Assembly: GCA_026225945.1 (NCBI GenBank)
Contig: JAMJFZ010001133.1
Span: forward strand, 15,278,001 to 15,342,000
DNA: 64,000 bases
DNA from: Cricetomys ansorgei
Taxonomy: Eukaryota; Chordata; Mammalia; Rodentia; Nesomyidae
Direction of reading: 5' to 3'
Part shown: in pieces, positions 23,390 through 35,155 of the stretch
Position numbering within the stretch: position 1 is the first letter of the stretch
Layout: each line of letters starts with the position of its first letter
Made by a program: the position numbers and the translations under genes
The notes under the pieces: model-generated
Seen by the model: only the letters and a program-made list of their open reading frames with translations
The model's database searches: none
Told to the model about the DNA's origin: nothing

Positions 23390-23620
23390 AGTGTTTGCTA
23401 CTGTGTCTCATTTCTAGTTTGCTCTCTGTTTTCTGCATGTGGAGAGTAATGTGATCTCTTCGCATCCTGATCCCGCTGCTACGCCTGCCACCTGCTGCCA
23501 TACTGCCCCCCAATTACAGGCTCTCCCCGGGAACCACAAGGCAAAATAAACTTTCTTCCTTAAGTTGCCTTGGTCACGGTATTTCATCACTGCAGCAAAA
23601 AATAACTAATACAGTCAGCA
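23390..23620 (+). mobile_element. 3' half of the dispersed rodent repeat
   Basis: 'gcaaaataaactttcttccttaagttgccttggtcacggtatttcatcactgcagcaa' and 'aactaatac' match the 3' ends at 0.4 and 11.9 kb. Confidence 0.7.
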
Positions 23621-24630
23621 AAAACAAAAACATAAAAATTCCGTATGTTTCTTGGTGATGTAGAAATAATGACCCCCGTAGCAGGCTATCACCTCAGAAA
23701 CACCGCACAAAGAAGGGGGAAACGTCTAAAGACATTTTTTTTTAAGTATTGAAATACAATTTCTACTCTTATACCTATAGAACACAAATATTTAATTATT
23801 CATTATATAACTGCAGTGACAAGCTTTGTTATCAGAGTGACCTGTTCTCAAACAGAAATTCCCAAAGCAGTGCAACAGCTGAGTCACTGCTGACGCAAGA
23901 ACTTAATTACCTCAGATAGTCAGTGAGACAAAGATGTGACATTAAACCCACTTCTTCTGTAGTCTTAGGTCGAAATTACCAAATGGTTACTAATGCTTAC
24001 TAATTCTAAGGGTGATGAGCAAATACGTTGATTTATTTCTTACTAACAGTTGGATACATTCTTTTCCGGGATTAAGTTAAGTAACATCTATGCATCAACT
24101 GAGTTATAAGGGAAATTATGCTCTACCCATATCTAGCTGGGTTTTAAAGGTCATAAAGCTAGCTTTCCTACATTAGTCAATTTGCTATAACATCATCTTG
24201 AGCCTTATACTATGCCCTAAAGTTAAATTATCAGCCGAAGAAAAATAGGTACAACTAAAGAATACTACACTGCAACTTATCACAAATAGATTAAAGTACA
24301 CACAGTAGCTTCAAAACAAAAAGAGCTAGATAGAACTCTAGAAAGTCAAGATTTTAGTGGTGAATTCTCCAAAAACCCTCACCAATGAGATAACTTAAGG
24401 CCTAAAGAAACTACCAGTACAAGAACCCAAAATAAGACAGCAAAGTGTGATGGCAGAAGAATTCAAAATCCAAACTACTCCACTTCAAACACTGGCGACC
24501 TCCACAATTTTGAACATACTGAAACAGAAATCTAAGTAAATTTTTAAATGATACACAAATTTAACAACCACCAATTTGGCTAAAAAATACTCCTAGCATT
24601 AAGAAACTACATAGGGACGTTATGTAGTAA
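23621..24630. other. Repeat-poor intronic block with AP-1/Maf-like sites
   Basis: About 1 kb with no recognised transposon. TGAGTCA (23880-23886) and TGCTGAC (23888-23894) sit side by side, resembling AP-1 and a Maf half-site. No exon signal. Confidence 0.4.
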
Positions 24631-24635
24631 AAGGT

Positions 24636-24850
24636 TAATATTCATTGAGTCCTAACTGTGTGCCAGGCCCAATATTACTTCCTTTACAGATAATAACTCA
24701 TTTAATTTTCTTAATGCTTATGAAATACTACTATTATTTCCACAAGAAAACTACGGCACAAAGAGGCTAAATTCTCACCAAATGTCACCCAGCTAGTGAG
24801 AGACAGAAATACGTAGCTAAGAGCCTATGCAGTCATCGCCACAGCTACAG
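24636..24850 (+). mobile_element. MIR SINE (ancient)
   Basis: 'ttcattgagtcctaactgtgtgccaggcccaatattac', 'cacaaagaggctaaattctcaccaaatgtcacccagctagtgag' track the MIR consensus over most of its length. Confidence 0.85.
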
Positions 24851-24917
24851 CTCCCGACTCGTCACACCTGAGCCCCGGCTCCTCATCACTCTGTGTGGTG
24901 CCTTCTAAGTATGAGTC

Positions 24918-25128
24918 CAAAACTGAAAAGATGGCTCAGCAGGTAAGAGCACTAGCTGCTTTTCCAAAGGACTAAGTTTCAAACCCAGCACCCACACAGC
25001 AGCTCACAACCATCTATTACTCCAGTTCCAGGGATCTGACGCCCTTGTCTTGCCTCTGTGAGAAGCCAGTGTGCACATGGTACACATACACATACATAAT
25101 TTCAATTACTTAAAATTTTTAAATAAAT
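24918..25128 (+). mobile_element. B2 SINE
   Basis: 'aaaagatggctcagcaggtaagagcactagctgctt', 'acccagcacccacacagcagctcacaacc', tail 'aaatttttaaataaatg'. Confidence 0.9.
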
Positions 25129-25284
25129 GTAAGTCCAATTCTCACTCCATAGATGAACAAATCGCTTTAGTAAAAAAGGCAAAAAAGTTAATTCAAAGTT
25201 TATTAAGTCTCCAACAGCAAAACTAATACTAGGAGTCAAGCTTTTCACTTCATATAATGTTTTTGAAAAATAATTTATTTTCTC

Positions 25285-25395
25285 TAAGTGTGCCTTTAAT
25301 CTCAGAACTGTGGACTCTGAGACAGACAGCTCTCTCTGAGTTCAAGGCCTTCCTGGTATATATAGAGAGCTCCAGGCCAGCCAAGCCTACAATTT
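25285..25395 (+). mobile_element. B1 SINE, 5'-truncated
   Basis: 'gtgcctttaatctcagaactgtgg', 'ctctctgagttcaaggccttcctgg', 'gagctccaggccagccaagcc'. Confidence 0.8.
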
Positions 25396-25892
25396 AAACA
25401 TTTTTTTCAAAAACAAAAAATTTAAAAATGTATATCATTGAAACCAGAATAACAGAATAACAAAATTAAGTACAGAAGAAAATCAAGAAAAATCCTTCAA
25501 GCTTTCAAGAATAAGCTGCTATCAACAGCAAAATACATCTATCTATCTGTATGCAGTATACAATAAACATTCTGATTTCTTGTGCTATCTTTTTAAATAA
25601 TTGGAGATACACTCATTAGAATGGCATATCTGCCTTTTCCAGTTACATCGCATGACATTACATTTCACCTATATTTTTGCAAGTCATTAAATACTTCAAA
25701 TACTTCTGACACAGCTGATAAGATGGCCCCCAGGGCACAAGCAATCTCGACACGCCTGAAGATGCACACATCCCCACACATGCACGATGGTACACATTTG
25801 CCTGTGCACTCTTTGAGACCCTGTCTGGGAAGAAAAAAACAACACAAAATCCTAAAATGAATCTGAACAGGTATTTCTCCAAAATACTGATA
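25396..25892. other. Intronic sequence without recognised gene
   Basis: AT-rich; a short B1-like tail ('ctttgagaccctgtctgggaag') lies near 25810-25835. The 108-113 aa minus-strand frames at 25658-26006 are repeat-associated. Confidence 0.35.
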
Positions 25893-25995
25893 TACAAACG
25901 TGGGTATGGTAGTACACACCCAAGTGTAGGGTGAAGCAGGAGGATGGTGAGGTGGAAAACAGCCTGGGCAGGACCCTGTATCACAAAATGAAAGC
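25893..25995 (+). mobile_element. Old B1-like SINE
   Basis: 'gtgggtatggtagtacacacccaagtgtagg', 'gggcaggaccctgtatcacaaaatg'. Confidence 0.65.
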
Positions 25996-26029
25996 AAAAT
26001 GTACATAAATCACCGAGGATATGAAAAGA

Positions 26030-26515
26030 TGATCGACATTATTACATTAGAGAACTACAAATTAAAATCCGAGATATCGCCTCATACCCTCCTGACAGCT
26101 ACAATTTAAAAAGGCTTTGATCAGAAGATAAACTAAAAATTCTCATACATTGATAAAGTGCAAAATGGCATGCCCACTTTGAAAAACAGATCGGCAGTTT
26201 CTCAAAATGCTATACATGGTGTTATACATGACACAGCAATTTTACTTTCAAGTATATACACAAGTAAACTAGAATATATGTAGCACAAAAACTTGTAGCA
26301 GCCTAACATAGCAGCCAAACAGAGAAAATCGAAACAGCCTAAACGTCCATGAATGGATGAATAGATACACAGGATATGGTCTATGCATATAACGGGTTAC
26401 TAGCTGCAATAGAAGAAACAAAAAGCTGGTGAATGCTACAAGTTGGAGAAGCCCTGAAAACACGACGCTGAATGAAAAGCAGATGTTACATAATTCCACC
26501 TAAATAAAATGTCCA
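26030..26515 (+). mobile_element. Older L1 ORF2 3' fragment
   Basis: 'gaacatacaa..' type ORF2 order is visible: 'actttgaaaaacagatcggcagtttctcaaaatgc', 'aaacgtccatgaatggatgaatagatacac', then 'cgctgaatgaaaagcagatgtta'. More diverged than the other L1s, so probably an older insertion. Confidence 0.75.
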
Positions 26516-26615
26516 GACAGGCGATCTACAGAAAGACTAGTGGCTGCCAGAGTCCAGCAGGGAGGAGGTATTGCTGGGTAGTGACTACTAAGAGATCCAG
26601 AGCTTCTTTGAGGCT

Positions 26616-26642
26616 GGGGGGGGGGGGGGGGGGGGGGGGGGG
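26616..26642. repeat. G27 homopolymer
   Basis: Uninterrupted run of 27 G on the plus strand following AGGCT. An assembly length error is possible at such a run. Confidence 0.95.
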
Positions 26643-26999
26643 AGGTTGACAAAAATGATCTGGAGCTAGGAAATGGTAATAGTTGTGCACCTTCGTAGAT
26701 GTATTAACCACTATTGTGTACACTCTAGAAAATTAAAAAACAAACTAAAAATACAGTTAAGAAATGCATGAAGATATAAACTTTGAAATAAAATACTCAG
26801 AAGTAGTTAAAACTGTAATTATATGACTTTTTAGAGAGAACTGGGAATATTAAAACTCAAGGGATAAAAATGAAGACTCTGTGGCAACTGTAACAATAGA
26901 GACAAAGATTGGGGATGTCAAAACTGTCAAGAAATTAAGAACCAGGAAAGAACAGTGCTATGCACAAAAAAAGTTTGAAAAGTTCCATTAAAAATGCAT

Positions 27000-27860
27000 A
27001 CTGGGGAGGCTAGGTGTGTAGTACAATGGAATTGGATCCCAGACCTCTCTCCTCCCTGTCCTCTCACCACACAAATACTCCAAAACCAAACTAAACTAAG
27101 TCACTGAATAATCTGTATAAAGTTATTCCATTTTAATTTCATTTAAAATTAATACCCTGATGGCTTTTAAATACAATGGACATGAAGGATTACATGAGTC
27201 ATGTAGGAGAAAAGTAAAACACATAGAAGGTAAAGATGTGATCGCTATAACATCAGAGGAGGTACGGACAGATTTTATCAAATGCAAAACTGAAATTTAA
27301 CCAAAAGTATTACTTTTGCACACTTAAATTTATAGGACAAATGAACTACATTAAATTTTCTAACACTAAATCCAAAGCACTCCATTTGTGCTGAACAGGC
27401 TGAGCGGTGGAAGATGAACCGGGGCACACTGCATCCTAGATGTCAGCTACGTGGGGAGAGATTTGTGTTTACCTAGAACTGTGATTAGCTCACAGGAAGT
27501 GCTCCATGAGTACTGCACTTTAAAATTATTAAGCTATCACATATGCTTTAGGAAATTAGACATGGAATTTCAATGAAAAAAAAAGGCAGATATATTGGGT
27601 CTGAAACTAGAAATCCAGGGAAGAAAAGAGTTTCCCTCAAAATACCAAATAAGAGGAAACTAAGAGGCCCACCTTAACTGTCTTGTGTTGCTGAACATGT
27701 CTAGCCGTATTAACACATTCTTTTGAATAGACAACAGCTCAGATCCGGAGTCAGAAGACGCTCAGCAAATACTCTTACCACTGACCTACATACCCGCTCC
27801 TCTATTACTGTTACTGTCAGTATACTCAAAGAGTGTAACTGCGGCCACACAATTCTAAAG
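27000..27860. other. Intronic sequence with weak ID-like pieces
   Basis: Possible ID-like segments at about 27002-27060 and 27740-27810. The rest is AT-rich and unassigned. Confidence 0.35.
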
Positions 27861-27914
27861 AATTAGCTTTTTAAATTACATAAATAACTAGAAAATATCC
27901 GTCCAGAATTCACT

Positions 27915-27990
27915 GTAGCCAGGCTGGGTATGTAATCAGTTACAGAGCACTTGCCGGGCATATATAAGGCCCTGTGTTCAATACATGACA
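27915..27990 (+). mobile_element. ID-like SINE
   Basis: 'ccaggctgggtatgtaatcagttacagagcacttgccgggcatatataaggccctgtgttcaa' keeps the tRNA-derived ID pattern. Confidence 0.55.
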
Positions 27991-28165
27991 TATCCTTCAC
28001 GGTCAATTCAAGGAACATACAATACAGAAAACAAAATCCCCGACAGAGGAAGATATAGTTTAAGGAGGAAATGGGAAATCTAATTGTAAAAAACCTCTTC
28101 ATTATTAAAACTAAGACTAATAACTTGTTATTCTCTATTCAATATTAACTAAACTTAGAATATAA

Positions 28166-28199
28166 TATATGTATACGTGTGTGTGTGTGTATATATATA

Positions 28200-28233
<34 letters not shown>

Positions 28234-28234
28234 A
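28166..28234. repeat. Alternating (TG)n/(TA)n microsatellite
   Basis: ACGTG then TG, TA, TG and TA blocks in succession. Confidence 0.95.
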
Positions 28235-29215
28235 AACAACCTTCCAACCTAAGAAGTTCAAGCCAATTGAGAAAACAACATAGTGACAAATGCTAACACC
28301 AAAGGAAAGATGCTCACTGACTGATTGAGCCCACCTACTTAACTTTCATACAGAAGAAAATGACATTGATTTTTACTTTGAAGCATTAACACATACAAAA
28401 ATTATAAAGAAAACAATATAATCAAAACAAGTAAATATCATTAAGAATGCTGCTTTCTAAATATTTGATCAACATAATTATTATAAATTTTTTCTCTTTA
28501 AAGCAAAGTGCTCTGGCGCTAGGGTAACAGTAAGTGTCACTAGTCAGTTCATCTCACTTTTCTCTTAAACAAGATACCTGCAGGCAATGCAGTTAAAGTA
28601 GGAGCTCAAGTTGCAAAACCACTTTTGAACACAGCAAAAAGGGAAGCCACAAAAACAGCTTTTGTATTTCTCACATCAGAATATTTTTATAAACTTTATT
28701 TGAATCTACTATTTAAAGCAAAATTTGAAAACATTATATGAAGTCATTGTATTGATCAATTTCAACTTTAAATTTCAGCAAAGGATATAAATTGAGAGAG
28801 CTCTACTATACAATAAAATCACAATCATCTGAGCATGTAATCTGAACCAATTTAAATCCTATGCCAAAAGGCTTAAGAAATGTTTGTGGAGTTTTCTGGT
28901 AATAATAATAGAAGTTTAATTAACAAGTTTTTGAAAATTATATTGGAAACACTGAAATAAACTTCAAAAAGTAATTGTAATTCTGAAAATTATTCATACC
29001 TTAACTTTTAGAAGGCATTCTCAAACTGTTTTTCAAGACTCAGAAACTGAGTTTCGTGTAAGTTATGTTAAGAGCAGTTACACTTTCCAAAGGAAGTGAC
29101 AGTGCAGATTCTGGGTTTTGACATGCACGCTTTACAATAGATAAACATTGTGCAAAGAAAGCGTACTAAACGCTCAATGAGTGCTAAACAAAATGACAGT
29201 TCTAAAAGTCAGGTT
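28235..29215. other. Repeat-poor AT-rich intronic block
   Basis: Nearly 1 kb with no SINE, L1 or microsatellite recognised. No open frame of note. A candidate for conserved non-coding sequence on repeat-sparseness alone. Confidence 0.4.
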
Positions 29216-29216
29216 A

Positions 29217-29300
29217 GGAACTGGACATGGAAATGCACACCTGTAAGCCCAACGCCTGTGAAAGCTAAATAAGGAATATAACAAGCTCAAGACTAGGCTA
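29217..29300 (+). mobile_element. Old B1-like fragment
   Basis: 'actggacatggaaatgcacacctgtaagcccaacgc' followed by a decayed end. Confidence 0.5.
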
Positions 29301-30068
29301 AGATTTTTATTACTGGCCAAATGTAAACTGACAAGCATACTAAGCAGTTCTCAGAAAGCCTCTCATTCACATACTTTGGACACAGTAAGTGCTGAATAGC
29401 ATCCAGTTATACACATACACATATTTGGAGTCTTTTCATAGAAGTCTTTTATCAATAGTAATACAAAGATAAGTTCTAAAACTCGGAACATTTAAAAAAA
29501 AATCATGAGAACATCATCTATGGCTACTACTATAGAATGAATTTCCATAGTACTACTACTACTACTATGGAATGAATTTCTAACTCATTCCATATTACGA
29601 AGCGTAACATTCCAGTATTTTTGACGTCTGTGACTCACAACCCATTAGGACAACATATACTTAACTCAAGATTTCAACTAACACATAAGCCAACGAAGGA
29701 ATTTCTGAATTGTGTGACTCTTCATGCCATATTCACTTTTCATGCACATGAGCAATCAACACAGGCTTCATGACAGTAGCAACAATGAAAACCTATGATT
29801 TTTCTGTTTCACAGTCTATTAGTGCCATGGTTTGGATGCTGCTAGCCAAAGTGTTAAAGATGTGGTCCGATGGATGGGAAGTATTGGGAAGTAAAAGAAC
29901 GTCTATAAAGCAGGACGTACACGGAGGTACCTAGATCCCTGGAGACATGCACTTGGAGAATACTAGGTGACACCAGTTATCTCATCTTTCTCATTTCTGT
30001 TCCCTGGCTATGAAATAGATAGCTATGCTCACTCAACTACACACTTTACACATAGCAAACAACAGCAC
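29301..30068. other. Intronic sequence; possible LTR relic
   Basis: A segment at about 29825-29990 ('catggtttggatgctg', 'agatgtggtccgatggatggg..gtattggg') hints at an old MaLR-type LTR, too diverged to call. 'actactactactactatgg' (29550-29570) is a short trinucleotide run. Confidence 0.35.
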
Positions 30069-30069
30069 C

Positions 30070-32095
30070 AAAAACAGAGGCACACAAATGCTAGGGAACT
30101 GAACAATACTTTTGAATGAATAGTAGGTCATTGAAGGAATCAAGGAGGAAATTTTAAAATTCTTAGAATCAAATGAAAATAACAGCACAATTTTCCAGAA
30201 ACTCTAAGATACAGCAAGAGAAGTTCTAACAAGAAAATGTATACATAAGTGCTCACATTAAAAATTCTAAGAGAACTCAAAACACCTAACAACATTCCTC
30301 TAGCCAAACTAATAAAAGACCCAGTGATAAAGGCAGAGATGAAAAGAGAGATGTTACAAGTACCAAAGAAATCTAAGAATCATTAAATAATATTTTGAAA
30401 GCTATATTCCAAAAAGTTGGGAAATCTAGAACAAATGAATAAATTCCTAGAAACATGTAACCTATGACAAATGAGATTGAAGCAATAATTTTAAAAAGTC
30501 TCTGTATGCACATGTATGCACACGTGTGTATGTGTGCAGACACACAGATGGACACACACACAACAAAAACGAAACAAAAAAACAGCCCAGGACTCGAAGA
30601 AATCACTAATGACTTTTACCAAACTTTTAAGAAAGAACCAACACCAATACTCATCAGACTTTTCCACAAAATAGAAAGCAGTATTACCAATCTCATTCTA
30701 AGAAGCTAAGATCATACTAACAGCAAACAAAGTTTTCCACAAGGAAAACTACAGACCAACTGCCCTGTTAACCTAGAAGCAAAAACTCTCAAGAAAATAC
30801 TTGCAAGTTTGGTGCAGTATATGCAAATTAGTAAATATATCATACCATATAAATACATCTGAGGACAGAACTCACATGATCATTTAACAAAGTTCAACAT
30901 CCCTTCATGATAGAAATCCCAAATATATTAAGAATAGAAGAATATATCTGAACACACACAATGAGCACATTAAGACTGAAGAACTGGGGCCTGGAGAGAT
31001 GGCTCAGCAGTTAAGAGCACTGACTGCGCTTCCAGTGGACCTGGGTTCAATTCCTAGCACCCACATGGCAGCTCATAACTGTCTGTAACTCCAGCTCCAG
31101 GGAATCGAACCCCTCACACAGACATACACACAGGCAAACATCAATGCACATGACATAAACAAACAAACAAATAAGACTAAAGAAACTGAAGACACAAGAT
31201 GATGGAGAGGCTCATCCTCTACGCTCATAATCAACAGAATATTGTGAAAATAGATGCATTATTGAAAGGCGTCAACATAGTCAACACAATCTTCCTCAAG
31301 ATTCTAATGATTATCTACACAGATACAGAGAAAAATAATCCAAAAGCTCATGTGGAAGACCCCACACAGCTAAGACAATCCTAAGAAGAACATGATGCTG
31401 CGTATCATCATTATCTAAACTCAAACTACACTACAGAGACGAAGCAGGAAAGCGACAAAAAGGCAGCGTGCTGCTGCCATGAAAACAGACACGTAAGCCA
31501 GTGAAACAGAACAGAGGATGCAGAATAAACTCGCATAGCCACAGCCACCTGCCAAGATGTACACGGGAAAAACTGCCGGACTGGCCCACAAATGGTAATG
31601 AGAAAATAACATGGCTACTCAGAAAACTGAAGCTAGATCCATATTTCTCACCCTGCACAAAATTCAACTCAAAATGGATCAAAGACCTTAACATTTAAGA
31701 CCTGAAATGTTAAAGCTGCTGGAGAAGACATAGGAAAGACCTGTTCAAAGTAGAGTCACAGAGAAGCTTCTGAAAAGTGCTGCAGTAGCCAAAGAAGTAA
31801 GCCCAATTGCTGACAGATGGGATTACAAAAACCAACAGAGTAAACAGACAGTCCACAGAATGGAAAGAACCCTTTACCAACCCTAAATTTACAAATCTCC
31901 CAGTAAAAGCAATGGGCTAATAATGAATCAAACAGACAATTTTCCAGAGAAGTACAAATGGTCAATAATTTTTTTAAGATGTTCAGCACCTTAGCCATGA
32001 GAAAAATGAAAATTAAAACTGCTTTCCTGGTTGACGGACTAGATTCTAGTCTTTGAACTTCGCTTGCTTTTTTGAGAGAAATCATACATACTAGA
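30070..32095 (+). mobile_element. L1 ORF2 fragment interrupted by a B2
   Basis: Segments 30070-30986 and 31172-32095 follow ORF2 order: 'gaagttctaacaagaaaatg', 'cctaacaacattcctctagccaaactaataaaagacccag', 'aaagttcaacatcccttcatgatag', 'gtcaacacaatcttcctcaag', 'actcaaaatggatcaaagaccttaac'. Many stops; antisense to Slmap. Confidence 0.9.
30987..31171 (+). mobile_element. B2 SINE in the L1, with duplication
   Basis: 'cctggagagatggctcagcagttaagagcac', 'gggttcaattcctagcacccacatggcagctcataac'. Target duplication taagactgaagaactg (30971-30986) and taagactaaagaaactg (31172-31188). Confidence 0.95.
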
Positions 32096-32231
32096 TGCTA
32101 ACTAAAAGACTATCGTTACTTTACCACATTCACAAGCTCACAAATTCAAAAGGATTTACTGCATTTAACAAACTCTACAACAGATATTCCAGGGAGAAAA
32201 ATTCTCAACAGTGAAAACACACCCTTATAAA

Positions 32232-32390
32232 TTATGCATAGTAGAGCATGCCCGGCACTAGAGAGGTAAAGGCAGGAAGATCAAGAACTCAAAAGTCATC
32301 CTTAGTTACATGGTGAGTTGTATACCAGCTTGGACAACATGAGACCCTACCTCAAGGGAAAATAAACAAATAATAAATAAATAAGCAAGC
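32232..32390 (+). mobile_element. Old B1-type SINE
   Basis: 'gcatagtagagcatgcccggcactagagagg', 'accagcttggacaacatgagaccctacctc', A/T-rich tail. Confidence 0.7.
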
Positions 32391-32469
32391 ACACTTACAG
32401 AAAATCTGCACACAAGCTATTACTATGCAAGCACACCAACTAAAGCAGGAAGGAAAAATTAATAGCCAC

Positions 32470-32765
32470 ATGTCAAGTATCTATTAATTGTTTTACATGA
32501 AGAATTCTCATTCCGACTTTTTAACAGTCCTAGGAAGTGAATTCTACTATTAGTCTGCATTTAATTTTTGTCTGTTTGTTAATTTTATTTGGATTAGCAG
32601 TATGGGAACTGAATACTCTCAGCCCTAGACTCCTTTACAGAGAAGAAAACTGAAGCACTGAGACTTCCTAGGGCGACACAGCTGGAAAGCCTTAGAGCCA
32701 CAATTCCCAACAAGTGCAGGCCTAGGCCAGCGTGCTCAACTGCCCCAGAGACTTGACAGCAATTC
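32470..32765 (+). mobile_element. MIR SINE, split by a short insert
   Basis: 'tctattaattgttttac' start and 'tttacagagaagaaaactgaagcactgagacttcctagggcgacacagctgg' end fit MIR. About 60 nt around 32565-32625 break the alignment and may be an ID-like insert. Confidence 0.7.
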
Positions 32766-32824
32766 TCCTTTCCCCTTCCCAATTTTGTTAACTTCTGAGG
32801 TCACATTTCCCACAATACATTATT

Positions 32825-33110
32825 CTTTTTCAGGCCTTTCTGCCTTAAATGTTTCCTGTTCCCACAGGCTAGAATCCACTGCTCTTTTTCATCCAGCCTG
32901 CAAAACCCTACTCACTCTTTAAAAACAGTGATTTAAAAACAGCATTCTCTGTGAAGCTTTCTTCATTCCTCCCACATTTTCTGCCCCCATTCCTGGAGGA
33001 AGCAATACATGACTTTCTCAGCTCCCTGGAAACAATGATTCATAGATACTTCTACTGGTATTTGGTATTCTAATTCTTTTTTATAAAACTATCTACTGGG
33101 CTCTGCACTG
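32825..33110 (+). mobile_element. L2 LINE 3' fragment (ancient)
   Basis: 'gcctttctgccttaaatgtttcctgttccc', 'catccagcctgcaaaaccctactc', 'ctgtgaagctttcttcattcc' follow the L2 consensus. Confidence 0.7.
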
Positions 33111-33507
33111 CACTTGCAAGCTTTAGACACCGAGCTAATAGTTGCTCTGGAATACGTAAGGGTCTCAAACTTAAGTTCAACAGCAATTTAAATTAACACT
33201 TTCTTCTTCTCAAGACAATCATGTTTTATCCCCTTCTTGCTCCTCCAATCATCACAAGATCCAAGTTTTATACACTTCCCAGGTTCACGTTAAGTTTTTA
33301 AACTGTCTTTAACTACCACTTTAAATTCCCACATTAAACTCTACCATTGCAACTTCTCAATAGTATCAAAACTGGTCTTGGTAACAAAAATTTCAAAATT
33401 AGGAACAGCCTCTCCATCTACTAAACTTACTAAAACAAAAGTTCAATCATGATTAAGACATTCATGCTAAGGAAGCAGAAAGAAAATTCAAACTACATTG
33501 TAATTCA
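33111..33507. other. Intronic sequence without recognised gene
   Basis: No feature recognised. Confidence 0.4.
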
Positions 33508-33600
33508 AAGCTGGGAATGGTGTCTCAAGCCTGGACCACATGGGAGGGGAAGCAAGTTTGAGACCAGCCTGGACATAATGAGACGTGTTTTCAAAAAGTA
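33508..33600 (+). mobile_element. B1-like SINE
   Basis: 'aaagctgggaatggtgtctcaagcctggacc', 'gagaccagcctggacataatgagac'. Confidence 0.7.
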
Positions 33601-33602
33601 AG

Positions 33603-33850
33603 GGGCTCGGGTGGCATGCATTTATAATCCAGTACTATGAAGGCAAAGACAGGAGGCTCCTTGGGACTCACACGCCACCCAGTCAAATCCAATAGGTGAG
33701 CCGCAGGCCAATGAGAAACCCTGTCCCCAGGGAGGTAGATGGTATTCCTGAGAATAACATTCAAGGTTCCCCAGCCTCCACAAATACACACACACACATA
33801 CACACACTTGTTTTGTTTTGTTTTTAAAAAAAAAAAAAAAAAAGGAAGGA
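33603..33850 (+). mobile_element. B4/RSINE1-type SINE with A-run
   Basis: 'tggcatgcatttataatccagtactatgaaggcaaagacaggaggctcc', 'ccaatgagaaaccctgtcccc', CA-rich end, then about 17 A (33824-33843). Confidence 0.65.
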
Positions 33851-34299
33851 AAGAAGGAAGATATTTACTAATGTATACATCTAAGTGGACAAATGCAATA
33901 AAAAAGTATACACCAAACTAATAACATCTCCTTCTAAGGCAGAAGATGACAGACACAAAGGATGAGTTTCTTTTGATCTATATGCTTCCCTATTGCTTAA
34001 CCTTTTATGAAAGCATATTCCTATTATTTGGATAACTAAAATAAGGAAAGACCGGAACATCCATATTGAAAAGTCTTGTCTGACTGCATCAGGCAGAACA
34101 AGTAGTTACTTATACACACAAATAAAACTACAAGCATAAAAAGTATTAAAATCTAATGTACAAAGTTTCTTCAAATTTAAACTTAAAATCTACCATAAAG
34201 TATATGTCACATAAAGGATGCAATCAATATTAACCACCAAACCTTCCATGCTTCCAAATGCCACTATAAAGCTTACTTTTTAACTTTTATGTGTCAGTG

Positions 34300-34450
34300 T
34301 GTGTGTGTGCGCGCACGCACCCCCGAGTGAGTGCGTGTGCTGAAGATTATACCAAGGCCCCATGCTCGTCCTCTGAACTAGGTGTTGAGCACTCTCCAGC
34401 TCCATGTAGCCCAGGATCACCTTAACTTGTTATCTTCTCATGCACCACAC
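34300..34450 (-). mobile_element. SINE-like fragment with GT/GC alternation
   Basis: (GT)n passing into GCGCGCACGCAC, then a decayed antisense SINE ('gaagattataccaaggccccatgctcgtcc'). Confidence 0.45.
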
Positions 34451-34474
34451 CCTCTCTTTAAAGTATAAAAAAAT

Positions 34475-34655
34475 GTACACAGTGAAAATAGAAGGCTATT
34501 TGGGAGAGGAAGGGGCCCCATGGGGAAGTAGCAGAGGGAATAGACTTGAGCATAGTACAATGATATACATATATGAAACAATGTCATTGTGAAATCCATT
34601 ATTTTGTATGCTAAAAAAGTTTTATGTCAAAAATAAAAATAATTTTTTTAAAAAT
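34475..34655 (+). mobile_element. L1 3' UTR end
   Basis: 'tttgggagaggaaggggccccatgggg', 'gaaacaatgtcattgtgaaatccattattttgtatgctaa', 'aaaaataaaaat' is the 3' terminus of a rodent L1. Confidence 0.75.
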
Positions 34656-34663
34656 TTTACTAG

Positions 34664-34737
34664 GTGGGGTCAGTGGTATAGCACTTCCCTAGAACGGCCT
34701 CGAGGGAGCTGGGTTCCATCTCCTGTACTACACTGAA
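34664..34737 (+). mobile_element. ID-like SINE
   Basis: 'ggtggggtcagtggtatagcacttccctagaacggcctcgagggagctgggttcc'. Confidence 0.65.
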
Positions 34738-34959
34738 GTTTTTCCCAGACTGTTTCATTCATTGTACATGTACCTAAACCCCAATCCAAAAAAACGTATT
34801 TTATCGTTAGGAGTAGTGGAGGTAAATTTAGAGAAACACCAGCTGAGAGAGAAATGATTACTGGATTTCTTCAGTTGAAAATCTGTAATGGACAAGCTTT
34901 TGGTTATATGTCATAAGACAAAAGCTTAAATTACCTTTTAAAATAGCAAAAGATAGTCA

Positions 34960-35155
34960 AGTTTGGTATATGCCCTCAACCTCAACACTGGGAAGGCAGA
35001 GGCAGGAGGATCTCTGTGAATCTGAGGCCAGCCTGGTGTTCATAATAAGTTCCAGGACAGCCAGAGCTACATAGTGAGACCCTGTCTCAAAAAAACAAAG
35101 CAAAATAAAACAAAACAGCCAAAGCTGCATAGTGAGACCCTGTCTCTTAAAAAAA
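34960..35155 (+). mobile_element. B1 SINE with duplicated tail
   Basis: B1 with 'cctcaacactgggaaggcagaggcaggaggatctctgtgaatc'. The 32-nt end segment at 35057-35088 recurs at 35115-35146 with two mismatches, separated by an A-rich linker. Confidence 0.9.

Noticed and set aside
30070..32095. Second L1 ORF2 segment as an active gene
   Set aside because: Fragmentary, frameshifted and split by a B2 with target duplication.
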